Origin: Mactra quadrangularis
Taxonomy: Eukaryota > Mollusca > Bivalvia > Venerida > Mactridae
Length of the DNA: 64,000 nt
Direction: 5' to 3'
Assembly: GCA_025267735.1 (NCBI GenBank)
Contig: CM046311.1
Location: 29,617,399 to 29,681,398, forward strand
Shown here: positions 23,150 to 33,928 of the stretch, piece by piece
How positions within the stretch are numbered: position 1 is the stretch's first letter
How the letters are laid out: every line of letters starts with the position of its first letter
Notes under the pieces: generated by a model
What the model was told of the DNA's origin: nothing
Seen by the model: the letters and a program-made list of their open reading frames with translations, nothing else
Database searches by the model: none
Program-made: the position numbers and the translations under genes

Positions 23150-26100
23150 TGTCTTTCTATACCCGGAAGTTGATCTAAAATACAAGTTAATTTTATAACA
23201 TGAACCATGATTATTCTGTTTTTATTTGCATTATTTTCTTACACTTTACTAATCAAATATAACATGACTTATCATACGTGCAAGATAAGATTTACGAAAG
23301 GGAATGATTTTGTTCAAAATCAAACGTTTAACATCTAACAGATATTCGGTACGCAAGTTTAATCTGCGGCTAAATATTTCATTCGGCGGAGAAAATATCA
23401 AGAATGATAACCACGATGAAATTATTGAAAAATTTGTCATAAGAAAAACTTATTCAGTGTATCAAATCTAACATGACAGTTGAGATTAATAATATACCAT
23501 ACTAAAGCTTGTTCATTCGGCTTTTTGAAAATGTATGTTAAATAGTATATTTATTGACCATAATAACACTAAAACAGCAGTAACTCGCAATATAAAGCGA
23601 TGTTAAATTTTGTACGAAATACGTGAACATAATCAACGCTTAAGCTCTTACTTCTACCAGTATTATGTAATTCATATTGATATAATCGTGCATGTTTTAT
23701 CTTTAGGTCGATATAAATAATTCTTGTCTTTTGATGCAGATCTGTAACAAATGTTGACATTGAAGATGGGCCTTATATACGCACATTTATTTCCAACTCC
23801 AGATGAATAATTCGAATGGAAATCGAAAAATGTCATTAATAAAACATATCCGAAGTGGAAAACTATCTTGAACATAAAGCAGTTTTATATACCAAATGAA
23901 AGCTTGTTCATTCAGCTTTGTGAATATGTATATTAAACAGAACACAGACCCTGTCTTCGGATAAAAAATAACAGCAGTAACTTACTATAGCAAAGTAAAA
24001 TTTTGAGCGAAGTGAAATTTTTAGCGAAGTATCTGAACATAACCAACCCATTAGAGCACTTATTTCAACCATTATAGAAAAAAACTTTCTTATGATTATG
24101 AAATCGTATTTTTTCCCGTTATTTTGATATAAATTTTCATTGGTTTTTATCCATATTTGCAACAAATATTGACATAGAAAAAAAGTCCTACCTACACATT
24201 AATCCAAACCAAAGTAGAGAATTCTAATGAAAATTGAACAAATGTTCGCAATAAAACTAGTTCAGTGTGCAATACTCACTCGAACTGGTTGTAGTATTAT
24301 ATACCAATTGAAAGCTTGTTCATTCTTCTTTACGACAATAGGTATTAAATGGCATAGTGTTCGTTTTTAGCGTCACAAGAACCAGCAGTAACTTGTAATT
24401 ACGTTGAATAATTTTCTGAAAAAAAAAACCTTGGATGCCAAACAAACAAAGTTTTAATTTTCTTAAGTTTTATTACATGTTATTACCTGTAGCTGTGTTC
24501 TTTCACTCTTTATCCTTATTCTAATATATACATGTAATGTCATTGAGTTTTTACATACTTGATGCAAATTACTACATCATAGATAGTCATTATCTGTATG
24601 TTAGACCAAGTCCCCTGTATAGAGAATTCGAATGCAAAATGAAAAATGTTCGCAATAAAATTCGTCCAGTGTAAAATACTCACATGAACTTGTAGGAATA
24701 TTATATATCAAATGAAAGCTTGATCATTCAGCTATACGAAAATGGGTAGACAATTGTATAGTGTACGTTTATAGCGTCTCAAGAACCAGCAGTAAATTCT
24801 GATTGCAAGGGACATTTTTTTGTAAAATTATGTTTACTTAACTAACCCAAAAATAATTTTGTATATAAACATATAAGCACTTACAATGTTATCTGTTGCT
24901 GCGCTTTTTCATTTTTTATCTATATTTTTATAAATGTTATGTCATTGATTTGTGTAATTACTATTGGAAAACATTGGCATTAAAGATAGACCCCATTATG
25001 TATGTTCTATATGGACATTCGCGTAGAAATTCGAATGAACAAAAATGTTGTTTATAAAACTAATATGGTGTAAAAAACAAACGAGAAGTAGTAGTAGTGT
25101 TTTATACCAAATGAAAGCTTGTTCATAGCTTTAAAAATAGGGGGAATTTTATGGCATATGTATTGGTCATATTGTCGAAAGAGCCAGCAGTAATTTGCGG
25201 TATCGTAGGACATTGTTTTGGTAAAAAGTACAAACCAAACAAGAATATTGAATATATTTCTTGAAGCACTTCGATCAATAAATGTAGCCGTATTTTTCAT
25301 TCTTTATGGTCATTTTCATAAATTGCATATGCATGTTATGCCGTTGATATTGTTACAAATACGTTACAAATATTGCCATCAGAGATAGGTCCTTCTGTAC
25401 GTTTGAATCAGTTCTCTGTGTAGAAAATTCAAATAAAAATTTGAAAATTGTTCGTTATATAACTCATCCAGAGTAAAATACTTACACGAACTTGTAGTAG
25501 TATTATATACCAAATGAAAGCTTGTTCATTCAGCTTTCAGAAAATGTGTAATTTATGGCATATGTTTTGGTCATAATGTCGCAAGAACCAGCAGTAACTT
25601 GCGGTAGTGCAAGGCATTTTGTTTTAAAAAAAGGTACCAACCAAACAAAAATATTTAGTACATTTCTTGAAGCACTTCGATCACTTAATAAAGCCGTATT
25701 TTTTATTCTTTATGGTTAGTTTTAAACATTGCATAAACATGCTTTTGCCGTTGATATTGTTACATCTACGTTGCAAATATTGCCATCAGAGATAGGTCTT
25801 TCTGTACGTTTGAATCAGTTTTCTGTGTAGAGAATTCAAATAGAAATTTAAAAAACTGTTCGTTATATAACTCATCCAGGGTTAAATACTTACACGAGCT
25901 GGTAGCAGTATTATTTACCAAATGAAAGCTCGTTCATTCAGCTTTCAGAAAGTGTGTATTTTATGACATATGTTTTGGTCATAATGTCGCAAGAACCAGC
26001 AGTAACTTGCGGTAGTGCAAGACATTTTGTTTTAAAAAAAGGTACCAACCAAACAAAAATATTTAGTACATTTCTTGAAGCACTTCGATCACTTAATAAA

Positions 26101-27140
26101 GCCGTATTTTTTATTCTTTATGGTTAGTTTTAAACATTGCATAAACATGTTATTGCCGTTGATATTGTTACATCTACGTTGCAAATATTGCCATCAGAGA
26201 TAGGTCCTTCTGTACGTTTGAATCAGTTTTCTGTGTAGAGAATTCAAATAGAAATTTAAAAAACTGTTCGTTATATAACTCATCCAGGGTTAAATACTTA
26301 CGCGAGCTTGTAGCAGTATTATATACCAAATGAAAGCTCGTTCATTCAGCTTTCAGAAAATGTGAATTTTATGACAAATGTTTTGGTCATAATGTCGCAA
26401 GAACCAGCAGTAACTTGCGGAAGCGCAGGACATTTTTTTGTACAAAAGTACCTACCAAACTAGAATATTGAATATACTTCTTGAAGCACTTCGATCGCTC
26501 AATTTAGCCGTATTTTTCATTATTTATGGTTATTTTATACACTGCATATGCATGAAATGCCGTTGATATTGTTACAAATACGTTACAAATATTGCCATCA
26601 GAGATAGGTCCTTCTGTACGTTTAAATCAGTTATCTGTGTAGAGAAATGAAATAAAAATTGAAAATTGTTCGTTATATAACTCGTCCAGAGTTAAATACT
26701 TACACGAACTTGTAGCAGTATTATATACCAAATGAAAGCTTGTTCATTCAGCTTTCAGAAAACGTGTATTTTATGGCATATGTTTGGTCATATTGTCGCA
26801 AGAACCAGCAGTAACTTGCGGAAGTGCAGGACATTTTTTTTTGTAAAAAAGGTACCTACCAAACAAAAAAGTTTTTTAGTATATTTGTTGAAGCACTTCC
26901 ATCACTTAATAAAGCCGTATTTTTTATTCTTTATGGTTATTTGTAAACATTGCATAAACATGCTTTTGCCGTTGATATTGTTACAACTACGTTGCAAATA
27001 TTGCCATCAGAGATAGGTCCTTCTGTACGTTTGAATCAGTTCTCTGTGTAGAGAATTAAAAAAAATGAAAAACTGTTCGTTATATAACTCATCCAGAGTT
27101 AAATACTTACTCGAACTTGTAGCAGTATTATATACCAAAA
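23150..27140. repeat. Tandem array of about 400-bp units, right arm (inverted)
   Basis: About nine units are in inverse orientation to the left array. The marker box CAAGAACCAGCAGTAACTTG lies near 23,573, 23,970, 24,365, 24,776, 25,173, 25,578, 25,987, 26,393 and 26,800. The units around 25.5-26.9 kb are nearly identical to one another (about 406 bp apart), showing recent amplification or homogenisation on this arm only. The box is itself imperfectly palindromic (CAAG...CTTG). No coding capacity is recognised. Confidence 0.9.
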
Positions 27141-27147
27141 GAAAGCT

Positions 27148-27215
27148 CGTTCATATACATTGTATAACCTAAATGTGTGTTGAATGCGACGTTAAACCAA
27201 ATTAAAACAAACAAA
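27148..27215 (+). mobile_element. SINE 3' fragment in right foldback arm
   Basis: About 65 bp (TTGTATAACCTAAATGTGTG through GCGACGTTAAACC to AAACAAAACT) is the inverse of the 3' end of the SINE at 20,432-20,646. It is joined abruptly to a truncated 400-bp unit at GCTCGTTCAT. The rest of the SINE is absent. Confidence 0.75.
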
Positions 27216-27394
27216 ACTTTTTATTTTCATATTTCATAGTATTGATTTTCACATAACCCACATCCTAGATTGGCTCTATATGTTCTTTTTTTAAATTTTG
27301 GACCTTATAGAGAATTCAAACATATAACTTTAATGATCTGAGAATTCTGAGAGGCAAAATAAAGAATGATTTGCTAGAATGATATAGCAGTCTG

Positions 27395-27858
27395 CAACAG
27401 TACTGCCCTACTGCCGAAAATTCTAACAGTAAGGTTTTACTGCCGAAAATTCTAACAGTAATGCTGTACTGCCGAAAATTCTAACAGTAAGGCTTTACTG
27501 CTGTACTGTCGAAAACTCAAGCAGTAAGGCTTTACTGCTGTACTGCCGAAAAATTCTAGCTGTAAGGCTGTAACCTGAAAATTCTGGCAGTAAGGCTGTA
27601 CTGCCTAAAATTCTGGCAGTAAAGCTGTACTGCTGTACTGCCAAAAATTCTGGCAGTAGGGCTGTACTGCTGTACTGCCGAAAATTCTGGCAGTAAAGCT
27701 GTACTGCCGAAAATTCTGACAGTAGGGCTGTACTGCTGTACTGCCGAAAATTCTGGCAGTAGGGCTGTACTGCTGGCAGTAGGGCTGTACTGCTGTACTG
27801 CTGAAAATTCTGGCAGTAGGGCTGTACTGCTGTACTGCTGTACTGCTGTTACTGCTCT
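27395..27858. repeat. CAGTA-rich minisatellite, right arm
   Basis: This is the inverse of the left-arm array and longer than it. It repeats GGCAGTAGGGCTGTACTGCT with AATTCTGGCAGTA spacers and ends CAGTAACAGCAGT (inverse) just before the terminal 21-mer. On the minus strand an ATG at 27,870, the last base of the element, opens a frame with the same repeat peptide as the left end. Confidence 0.9.
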
Positions 27859-27879
27859 CTTCACATACATCTTTTTGGA

Positions 27880-28498
27880 TAGATAAATGTCTTCTGTATC
27901 GAAACCTGAAGACCTGATGAGAATATTCGAAAAAATAACGGAATTATGCATGTTTCTGTGACGCAAGGGTTAATTTTCATAATTTTGATGTTGGACCCCT
28001 TGTATATATTATAGGTATAAATGATTATCGTTAGGAATCCCTGTGGTTTCAACGGTACCAGAAACATTAACTAATGTGTATAGCTCTCTTCGGCGAAAAA
28101 ATAACCATCGTATGACGATTTTTTAACTTTTGTAATTATGGTTTATCTTAATAATCGTATAATTATACGGAAATATTTTCCTTTTGTCGATCTGCGCACG
28201 CTAATAACTATATGGTTACATTACGTGATCTGGGAAAAGCTCTACTTCTGCAGAGCTACACCTCTGCAGGCCGACACTTTTAATCTCCGGAAGTCGCTTT
28301 GTAGAGGTAATACTGTATTTGAATGTAATTCAATGCAAAAGATAAAAAATACAAAGCGTTTTAGATATACTCCATGCACCATTTGTTTACAGATTTAGGA
28401 GCAGACGATGTGAAGTAGATAATGAATACTACATTATTAACAGTATACACCTAACGTAATAAGTTATGCTCAAAACATGGTTTTTTTAAATCAGTTGT
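27880..28498. other. No supported feature
   Basis: AT-rich flank of the foldback element. The short open frames show no motif. Confidence 0.5.
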
Positions 28499-28646
28499 TA
28501 AGTCCATTTTTTTCTCCACTGTCAATATTTGAATAAGTTCACGGTGATTGAATAAACACTATCACAATATCAACAGTGTAAGAAAAAGAACACGAAGTCA
28601 CCGTGAAATTATTCATGTTGTGACAGTTGAGAAAAAACGAACTAAA
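28499..28646. mobile_element. Hairpin MITE, family 1, copy A
   Basis: The outer ends are TTTTTTCTCCACTGTC and inverse GACAGTTGAGAAAAAACGAA. TTTGAATAAGTTCACGGTGA is answered by TCACCGTGAAATTATTCATG. The arms are about 50 bp around a centre of about 40 bp. The copy at 30,036-30,178 is clearly related. Confidence 0.7.
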
Positions 28647-28673
28647 GTATAAATAAGTTCCATTACTTTAACC

Positions 28674-28835
28674 CGTCACAACTTCAATAATTACACGGTC
28701 ACTGAATGTGTTATTTTACATTTCTTTGGAACTCGTTATTTCCCCAATATTCAAAATCGCTGCATAGATCATCAATAACTGATATGGATCAGTGTCTCAA
28801 TGATATGTAATTATTCAAGTTGTGACTGGTTAATA
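28674..28835. mobile_element. Degenerate relative of hairpin MITE family 1
   Basis: CGTCACAACTTCAATAATTA and inverse GTAATTATTCAAGTTGTGAC bound about 160 bp. The arms resemble the inner arms of the family 1 copies (GTCACAACATGAATAATTTC). It is an older or rearranged copy. Confidence 0.45.
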
Positions 28836-30035
28836 TAACAGAATTATACGTTTAATATCATATGCCTAAGTTTGTTTACATAGTATATTTGTAATAGCAA
28901 TGCAAATAAGAAACCGATAACTTTTTTTTCAAAGTTTAAATCAATCAGCTATAACTTCATACATTGACTGATTGATAACATCAATAATCAAATAATCTGT
29001 CCCAAGAAATATCTGCTCATTGGTTCCGCCAGAAAAAACAAAGACTGACATTGTTCTGACAGTGTATAGACCAGTTCATTGTTATTGTTATGATGTCTAT
29101 AAATAGTAACAAGGAGCTGATAAAGAATACAGGTAACCGTTTGCTGGTTGGCAAGAAATGATAGCGAGTAAATACAATGAAAACACAGTAATTTTAAAAT
29201 TGCAATTACTAAGTCATTTTTCATCAAACAATTTAGTATTTTATATCACTAGAAAGGTCTTGAAATTCATATTTTGAATATTAAAAAATTATTTGTCAAA
29301 AAATAATGGTTTTTTATTGGCGAGTGTTTAAACCTAGTGCTTCAAACCGGCAAGAAGATGGTTCAAAGGACAGGTTTAAATCACCTCATATATATTTTTT
29401 TAATCAAAATTTTGGCAATTTTCTTATACTTCAAAAATATGAATTTCAACAGCTTTCTATCAATATAAACATCATGAAAATCGGCCAATAAATAAAAAAG
29501 TTATCATGATTTAAAAATTCTGCTGCTATCAAATGTATGTAAACATTGGTTTCTTTCTGCCAACCAGTAAATAAACCAAATATAGGTAGCAGGTGCTTGT
29601 GACGTCATCCGTGAACTGGTCTATTATGAGAGTTAAAAACGGACAGACCCAAAAACTTCAAACTGATTCCATCAGATAGAGATAAGACAAGTCTATAATT
29701 CTATCCGACGTAACTCTGGTAGAAACAGAAATATTCAAACATTATACATGTAGTTACCTTTATACTTTAGATTAAACTCCAACAATGACTGTACACAAGA
29801 ATATTTCAAACAGTCGGTCGAATTTATTTTATCATGAGACATGTCAAGAAATACCACTATCTATAATCTTCTGCAGCATAAACCATATACTCCACTACGT
29901 GCAGAAATGTGTATTACGCAGAACATCATTTCTAAAAATAAAACACACGTGTACTGTCGCACTAGAAGTTTCGGTTTCGATCACGTGATCATCAACAATA
30001 TTTACCATGCGCGTACCATAGAGGCAAGTTGTATG
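28836..30035. other. AT-rich stretch with no supported feature
   Basis: No exon or organised repeat was recognised. Several overlapping short frames near 29.8-30.1 kb on both strands shadow one another and are not supported. Confidence 0.5.
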
Positions 30036-30178
30036 TTGTTCGTTTTTCTCAACTGTCAAAGTTTGAATAATTTCACGGTGGATGATTACACACTGTCTCA
30101 ATATCAAGAGTGTTAAGTAAAGAGCACGAAGTCACCGTGAAATTATTCATGTTTTGACAGATGAGAAAAAACGAACAA
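30036..30178. mobile_element. Hairpin MITE, family 1, copy B
   Basis: GTTCGTTTTTCTCAACTGTC at the left is the near-perfect inverse of GACAGATGAGAAAAAACGAA at the right. The inner arms carry TTTCACGGTG / CACCGTGAAA. About 140 bp in total, it could fold into one long hairpin. Confidence 0.75.
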
Positions 30179-30488
30179 TAATATCTTAAAGGTTTATTTC
30201 AATAAAATATTTACAGGCACGTAATATAGAAGCCAGACTAAAACACTGTGCGTAACGTTTTGGTAGTTTTGTAAATCAATACAAAATTGATGTTTATCGT
30301 GGTATATTTCGATCACGTGATTTCAAACAAAAATATCACGCACGTTTTATGGAAGTTAATTAAGACTTTATCAATTCCTAAAGTGTATGATATCAAGGTT
30401 GTCTTTTAAAAAATAAAGTGGAATGGTACGTTCTTTAAGATTTCATAATGTATGGTACCAATGTAAATTTTAAGATAAATTCGAATGA

Positions 30489-30807
30489 GTAGCCTGTTCA
30501 ATCGCCGTAAACGTTCCAAAACGTTCCGTAACGACACATTCGGAACTCCTCGGTCATTCGCTGCGAATAATTTAATCTAATAGTCAAATATACAATCGTT
30601 AAGGCAATGAGTGATGATTCAAAATTTACGGACTAAGAACGAAACATCACTAATTGATTAAACGATCGGATATTTGTTTACATCAACACCGGTAGATTCA
30701 AAATAGCGTCTAAATTTGTCCGAGACTATTCGCAGCGAATAGCCGGGGAGTTCCGAATGTATCGTTACGGAACGTTTTGGAACGTTAAGGGTAATTGAAC
30801 AGGCTAC
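30489..30807. mobile_element. MITE with long TIRs and 3-bp TGA duplication
   Basis: The left arm GTAGCCTGTTCAATCGCCGT, continuing AAACGTTCCAAAACGTTCCG, is answered in inverse at the right (CGGAACGTTTTGGAACGTTA, then GGGTAATTGAACAGGCTAC). Inner arms carry ATTCGCTGCGAATA-like palindromes. TGA flanks both ends. A 3-bp duplication fits Harbinger-like or CACTA-like transposition, but TGA is not the usual TWA of Harbinger. A relative interrupted by another element lies near 43.1-44.0 kb. Confidence 0.75.
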
Positions 30808-30810
30808 TGA

Positions 30811-32031
30811 TCTACACTTCATTTTACGTTATTACTGCTAATTACATTACTATGACGTTGTGAACTTGAGTACCTCGTGCACTTTTTACTGCAGTCGACA
30901 ATGGTCAGACAACGTCTATGCATAATATGTTCTTTAATCTTTATTGTCCGCGTCACAACAACGCTTTTTTCAATTTCTACAAACTGAACTGTGTAACTTA
31001 TGCATTTTTGCATTTCCTCCTCACACTTTTGAAAAGACAGAACATTGAATATGTGACATCAATAACAATATACAACATTGAATTCCGACCTGTTTACAAG
31101 AAAAACTGTGTCATATTTTACCTTCTAAAATTGAGTATTTTTAAAAGTATTGTATATACTAATTAATGCAGAAAAAAAGATAAGTTATCTGAACGTTTTT
31201 CTCGCTGCGTTTATGTTTTAACATTTTAACATAACAATCATGCTCTGTTTTGATATTTACATTCAAACCAGTTACAGTGGCTGATTCGTTACCGTCTGGT
31301 ACAATAAAGATTCAGAAATGTAGCTCGCCATTAACGTATGCACCGTTTTGCAAATGGTAACATTTTAACTTGTTTCTGTTTAAATGACGCTAATGGGGAA
31401 ATTGTTAACGTTGTAGCAGTGATACTTGACGAATACATTTTGAAAATTTCAGGGGGGGGGGTCTGGGCCCCCTGCCCCCCGCCTATGTTCATTATAACGA
31501 AATTGTGGTAAACAAGGTTTCCGTTCACTCAAAACGATCCAGACATAACGTGAGTAAAATGGGACTTCTAGGTGAGTCATATTCTTTAATTATATTTACA
31601 ATATGCTTAGGGTGGGTCGGTACCTTACTCGGAGGGAAAAACGAAAAAAAATATTTTGTTCACCGATTATAATAAAAGTTGGCAGACAGATACCTTCATG
31701 CTTCTTGTTGTTTTTTTTTTGGTAACCTAAGCGACGTTGTCGTTCTTTTCACGACGTCAAGGACGTCACAATGTTTCGCGCTTAAAAACAAGTATGCAAC
31801 GACATTAAACCCATAAAATATCTAAAGTATTGAATGTCCGAGGACAAGATTATTATACCGAAATGTTTCTGAAATGTTGTTGCATACAATACTTGTTCCG
31901 ATTATCCAAATATCTCGTCATTCGTAAAGATTGTACATGTATATCATCACTAAATTTAGTGTTTTCACGTCTAAAAGGTTTCACCAATTGCCGAGTTATA
32001 ATGGTTTTTTCAAATTAAAGCAGAACGGTGG
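30811..32031. other. AT-rich stretch with a short G/C hairpin
   Basis: No gene is supported. At 31,451-31,487 a G9 run is followed by TCTGGGCCCCCTGCCCCCC, a G/C-rich potential hairpin of the kind also present at 56,021-56,065. These are probably ends of a dispersed element. Confidence 0.45.
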
Positions 32032-32217
32032 TCAAATTCTTATCGCGAATTTTGAAAACTACACACTTTTTGTGTCATTTTTATTACAACGTCGTTGTAA
32101 TGAAGGTAATTTTACATCGAAAGCGATATTGTGAAAAACTGAGAACGTTCACTTCCCTTTTTCATTTTATTAAAATGACACAAAAAGAGTGTAGTTGTCA
32201 AAATTCGCGATAAGATT
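32032..32217. mobile_element. Hairpin MITE, family 2
   Basis: AAATTCTTATCGCGAATTTT and AACTACACACTTTTTGTGTC at left are mirrored at right by GACACAAAAAGAGTGTAGTT and AAAATTCGCGATAAGATTTT. The arms are about 53 bp. A near-palindrome ATTACAACGTCGTTGTAAT sits inside. Only one copy is in the window. Confidence 0.65.
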
Positions 32218-32917
32218 TTTTTGTGGATCAGCTTATGTGTCAAGGAGTAATGTGTTGATAGTATTTAGAATCAAATGGTATTATTACTAATTTTCAGTCT
32301 GGTTTTCGAAAACAACGAAGAACAAATGATCATTTAGTTCGTCTTGACACATTTTTAAGAGAGGCTTTTGTCAATAAACAACACGTAGTTTCAATTTTCT
32401 TCGATCTTGAGAAAGCTTATGATACAACATGGAAATATGGTATTCTCAAGGATTTAAATGATGCCGGTCTAAATGGTAGATTACCAATGTTCATTTCTAG
32501 TTTTTTGTCAGACAGAAATTTTCAAGTAAAGTAGGATCAACATTATCACAGAGCCACGAACAAGAACAAGGCATGCCGCAAGGCAGTATTTTATCCGTTA
32601 CCCTCTTTGGGCTTAAAATTAATAATATTGTTAAGGCTATTAACCCTGGTACAGATTGCTCATTATATGTTGATGTTTTTTAATATGTTATCGATCTAAA
32701 AATATTCGAAGTATCGAACGTCAATTACAACAGAACTTGGATAAAATTCAAAAATGGGCAACAGAAAATGGTTTTAAATTTTCCAAGTCAAAAACTCAAT
32801 GTGTACATTTTTGTCGATTAAGAAAACATCATAATGATCCTGAACTTTACATTTCTGGCTCAAAAATCCCAGTAGTAAATGAAGCTAAGTTTTTAGGCGT
32901 TACATTCAATAATCAAA

Positions 32918-33928
32918 GCACTGAAGTGCTGGAGGAACGATGTCCTGAACTTATTTTTTTATTAAAGAATATATAATTATGTCAAAATATAAATATTATC
33001 TATAAAAAATGTATTAAGTATCAATTAACAGAAATTAACAAGATCATAGCACTAGACTTCTCAAGTGGTTTGCTCATGGCAAGGTTTATCTTACTTTATC
33101 AAACAAAATAAACCAGTCAAAGAATTAATTTTCACCAACACATTTTAGGGTCATGTACAGCAGCCATCTCACCAAACTAAAGATTATTCTGGACTATTTT
33201 CTTTAACCGCAAGGAGCTGACAACTTCTCATTTTGTGCATGTAGTGTGATATTAAAATCAAGTTTTCATACACTGATATAACCTGCTATGACTGGAGATT
33301 GGACCAGGAATCTACTGATTATTGATTAATTTATGTAATTCTGTTAATTGATACCATAATTAGGCTTTAAAACAGGTAAACAATCGAAAATAAGTCTTAT
33401 ATCATGTTATACAAAGTGGTGTGTGTGGTGTGTGTGTGGTGTGTGTGGTGTGTTGTTTTTCGTGTCACCCAGTGTTTTAGATATACAGAGAACGGTGCGC
33501 ACAAAAACTGCCAAAATCGTCCTTAATGTATTGACATAAGTAACATAATATAATACGATCATTTAATATTGTTAATTACTATCGAATGATGTAATTATGC
33601 TACGCAAATAACATGCATTGTCAAAAACATCGTAGGCCCTTTTTAATCCAACAAGTAATCATTGCAGTTGTCACGGGTTGAGTTGTCTACGGGTTGAGTT
33701 GTCCCGTCTCCATTGCAAGATTTGTATGTCCTGAGAGTAACCTCCCTTTTCCTGAAGAGTTTCAAGAACGACAACACAAGCCAGCGTTGTATTACATTTA
33801 AATGAGATGTTAATGAGTTTCACGCTTGAACTACGCCTCTTTGTCTTTGTTGAAAATTGTTGAAGCGTGAAAAGAGTAATCTTATACTTTCTTGTTACCA
33901 TTGGAACGATGTTAAATAACATCGTTCC
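32918..33928 (+). mobile_element. Hairpin-ended DNA element inserted in the LINE (copy 1)
   Basis: The left end GCACTGAAGTGCTGGAGGAA, continuing CGATGTCCTGAA, is nearly palindromic. The right end is itself a hairpin, GGAACGATGTTAAATAACAT continuing CGTTCC. The LINE frame FNNQ|LSFIPHLK is rebuilt exactly if a 3-bp AAA duplication is assumed, which fixes the borders. GGAACGATGT therefore occurs at both ends in inverse orientation, but the outermost bases differ. Copies 2 (36,395-39,368, opposite orientation) and 3 (54,290-54,497, fragment) share these ends. It has no coding capacity, and the 252-bp frame at 33,671-33,922 is incidental. Confidence 0.8.
33417..33462. repeat. GTGTGTGGT simple repeat
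   Basis: A run of GTGTGTGGTGTGTG-type microsatellite inside the hairpin-ended element. It is absent from copy 2. Confidence 0.8.

Larger units (their letters stand above)
19944..27870. mobile_element. Giant foldback element, about 7.9 kb, with layered repeat arms
   Basis: The termini are a 21-bp inverted repeat, ATGTATGTGAAGAGAGCAGT plus A, flanked by CTTTTGGA (19,936-19,943) and CTTTTTGGA (27,871-27,879), a near-perfect direct duplication. Going inward, both arms show in mirror order a CAGTA-rich minisatellite, a unique segment of about 170 bp, a SINE (complete at left, a short 3' fragment at right) and a tandem array of units of about 400 bp. The left array is in one orientation with about 6 units, and the right is inverted with about 9. 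The symmetry centre is near 23.05 kb, where AACTTCCGGGTAAAGA is answered by its inverse. No transposase frame is visible, so it would be mobilised in trans. The architecture resembles FB/Galileo-type foldback elements; that is analogy, not demonstrated relationship. Confidence 0.85.

Noticed and set aside
29785..30116. Overlapping plus and minus frames near 29.8-30.1 kb
   Set aside because: Three frames overlap on both strands without codon-level support or motifs, and part lies in a hairpin MITE.
33671..33922. 83-codon minus-strand frame
   Set aside because: It lies wholly inside the hairpin-ended DNA element, and copy 2 of the same sequence does not keep the frame.
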